A DNA stretch of 9,299 nt from positions 1-9,299 of the forward strand of contig CAIYKK010000378.1 in the NCBI GenBank assembly GCA_903926695.1. Reading direction: 5' to 3'. Source of the stretch: an uncultured Burkholderiales bacterium. Its GTDB lineage: Bacteria > Pseudomonadota > Gammaproteobacteria > Burkholderiales > Burkholderiaceae_C. Below, one piece after another: positions 8,396 to 9,299 of this stretch. Within the stretch, counting starts at the first letter, position 1; each line of letters begins with the position of its first letter. The position numbers were made by a program, and so were the translations under genes. The notes beneath the pieces are model-generated. The model was not told the DNA's origin. It saw only the letters and a program-made list of their open reading frames with translations, and ran no database searches.

Positions 8396-8525
8396 GGTGA
8401 TCCGTCCAAAGGAGGTGGCAATCAAAAATACTGCACCAGAAGATGCGCGTCAGCGTGCTTTGGCAAGTGGGGGTGAAGCTTGGGAGAGAGTGGCATATTC
8501 ATGGACGCTTCTTGCAAGGGCGCGA

Positions 8526-9299
8526 TCAGTTTTTCAGCAGCGCGTTCACGGTCTGTAGCCGTGTTTCGTCGAGCTGTCCAGCCAGCGCCTGCAGCCGCAA
8601 GCGGTTTTGCAGCACCTCGATGCGCGCTTGCAACAAAGCCAGATCGGCGCTGCTGGCGTCGTTTTCGGCGTTGAGCAAATCGAGCGTGGTGCGGTCGCCG
8701 ACCTGGCGACCGAGCCGCGTCGCGCTCAGCCGGGACTGGCTGGCGGCCACGGCCTGCTCCAGCGCGTTCAGGCGGGCCGCGCCGGTTTGCAGGCCCAGCC
8801 AGGCGGCGCGGGTTTGCTGGGCAATTTGCTGCTGGCTTTGTGCGATTTCGGCGTCGGCCTTGTCCTGCAGGCGCAGCGCTTCTTCCAGCTTGGCGCTGCG
8901 GTAGCCACCGGTGTAGAGCGGCAGATTGAACTGCAGGCCAATCATCTGCTGGCGGCTGGTGTTGCTGGCCGCGCCAAAGTCGCCGCTGCCGCTCAGGCGC
9001 TCACGCCCGGCTTGCGCGACCAGATCAAGCGTCGGCGAGGCGCTGGCGCTGTGCTTTTTGACTTCTTGGCGGGCTGATTCGGCGCTGGCTTTTTGCAGGC
9101 GCAATTGCGGGTTGTTGTCCTGCGCCAAGGCCAGCCAGTGCGCCAGCGGCGGCAGCTCGGCGGGCGCGATCTGGCCTGTGGGCGTCATCACTTGCAGCGC
9201 TTCGGGCGCCAGACCGGTGGCGTCGGCCAGCGTGGTTTGCGCCAGTTCCAGCTCGCTTTGCGCGGCCAGCACCTGCGCTTGCAAGCCGCGCGCGCGCGC
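8526..9299 (-). CDS. tolC: TolC-family outer membrane channel protein (5' part outside window)
   Basis: The visible 257 residues are the C-terminal half or more of a TolC-type trimeric channel, which links inner-membrane exporters to the outside. Seen are long Gln/Ala-rich coiled-coil helices (ARGLQAQVLAAQSELELAQT; ALRLQDKADAEIAQSQQQIA), the outer-membrane strand motif NLPLYTGG, and the second repeat's closing helices with LNAEND and LQNRLRLQALAGQL. The frame is open to the window edge, so the true start lies beyond 9299; a TTG at 9284 is internal. The protein resembles type I secretion channels more than the lipid-anchored OprM type, but the N-terminus needed to decide is missing. The gene symbol is given at family level. 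The 3' end (8536-8566) recurs at 7708-7738. Confidence 0.88.
   Translation of the reverse strand, partial: ARARGLQAQVLAAQSELELAQTTLADATGLAPEALQVMTPTGQIAPAELPPLAHWLALAQDNNPQLRLQKASAESARQEVKKHSASASPTLDLVAQAGRERLSGSGDFGAASNTSRQQMIGLQFNLPLYTGGYRSAKLEEALRLQDKADAEIAQSQQQIAQQTRAAWLGLQTGAARLNALEQAVAASQSRLSATRLGRQVGDRTTLDLLNAENDASSADLALLQARIEVLQNRLRLQALAGQLDETRLQTVNALLKN
8536..8566 (-). repeat. 31-bp direct repeat, copy 2: within the tolC 3' end
   Basis: This copy lies inside the coding sequence and encodes TRLQTVNALL just before the TolC stop. It contains a short inverted repeat, CACGG and CCGTG separated by seven bases. It is perfectly identical to 7708-7738; the two copies are 828 bases apart in the same orientation and enclose the haem lipoprotein gene. 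Confidence 0.9.

Noticed and set aside
8396..8425. TTG start ten codons upstream for the haem lipoprotein
   Set aside because: The ATG at 8395 gives a standard lipoprotein signal peptide with the lipobox at residues 15-19; the longer form puts a polar stretch first.
7708..8566. CRISPR-like repeat from the two 31-bp copies
   Set aside because: There are only two copies, 828 bases apart, one of them within the tolC coding sequence and with a gene between; there is no array and no cas gene.
9288..9299. Alternating CG run at the window edge
   Set aside because: It encodes an Ala/Arg stretch in tolC and is short; it is ordinary for high-GC coding DNA.

Overview
The window is a GC-rich stretch of bacterial chromosome. 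The mix of genes (SQR with a rhodanese, a 345-residue nitronate monooxygenase, a long tyrosine recombinase, TolC, an RTX protease) and the codon use suggest a betaproteobacterium, perhaps a Burkholderiales/Comamonadaceae member. That placement is an inference from protein style; no rRNA or other marker gene is present.

Layout, left to right. (1) 1-1398 (+) is the 3' part of a serralysin-type zinc metalloprotease with RTX repeats and a type I secretion C-terminus. (2) 1428-2588 (+) is an FMN-binding, pyridoxamine-phosphate-oxidase-like protein. Its recognisable domain ends at 1913, but the frame stays open for about 225 more codons, antisense to the next gene. (3) 1914-2687 (-) is a 2-oxoglutarate/Fe(II) oxygenase-like protein. 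(4) 2787-3824 (+) is a nitronate monooxygenase (NMO), divergent from gene 3. (5) 4013-5821 (-) is a solo 602-residue tyrosine recombinase, convergent with the NMO. Just upstream of its start, on its own strand, lies a degenerate copy of the last 26 codons of the NMO gene (5879-5956), so the recombinase is bracketed by inverted copies of the NMO 3' end. (6) 5996-7632 (-) is a two-gene sulfide unit, SQR followed by a single-domain rhodanese, overlapping by ATGA. (7) 7790-8395 (-) is a haem c lipoprotein of the DUF3365/Tll0287-like type. (8) 8526-9299 (-) is the 3' part of a TolC-family outer membrane channel. A perfect 31-bp direct repeat places a copy of the tolC 3' end on the far side of the haem lipoprotein gene.

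How the genes work together: SQR oxidises sulfide to sulfane sulfur and feeds electrons to quinone, and the rhodanese can accept or transfer that sulfur. The haem lipoprotein lies upstream on the same strand and could be a redox or sensory partner. The RTX protease needs an ABC/MFP/TolC exporter; the TolC here is a possible but unproven outer-membrane partner, since it is far away and on the other strand.

The most unusual features are architectural. In two places an intact gene end is followed by an extra gene and then by a second copy of the same gene end (NMO with the recombinase; tolC with the haem lipoprotein). In a third, a stop codon seems to have been lost where two convergent genes meet. 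These look like scars of gene insertion or rearrangement. I saw no tRNA, rRNA, CRISPR array or transposase. No gene-free gap exceeds about 175 bases.
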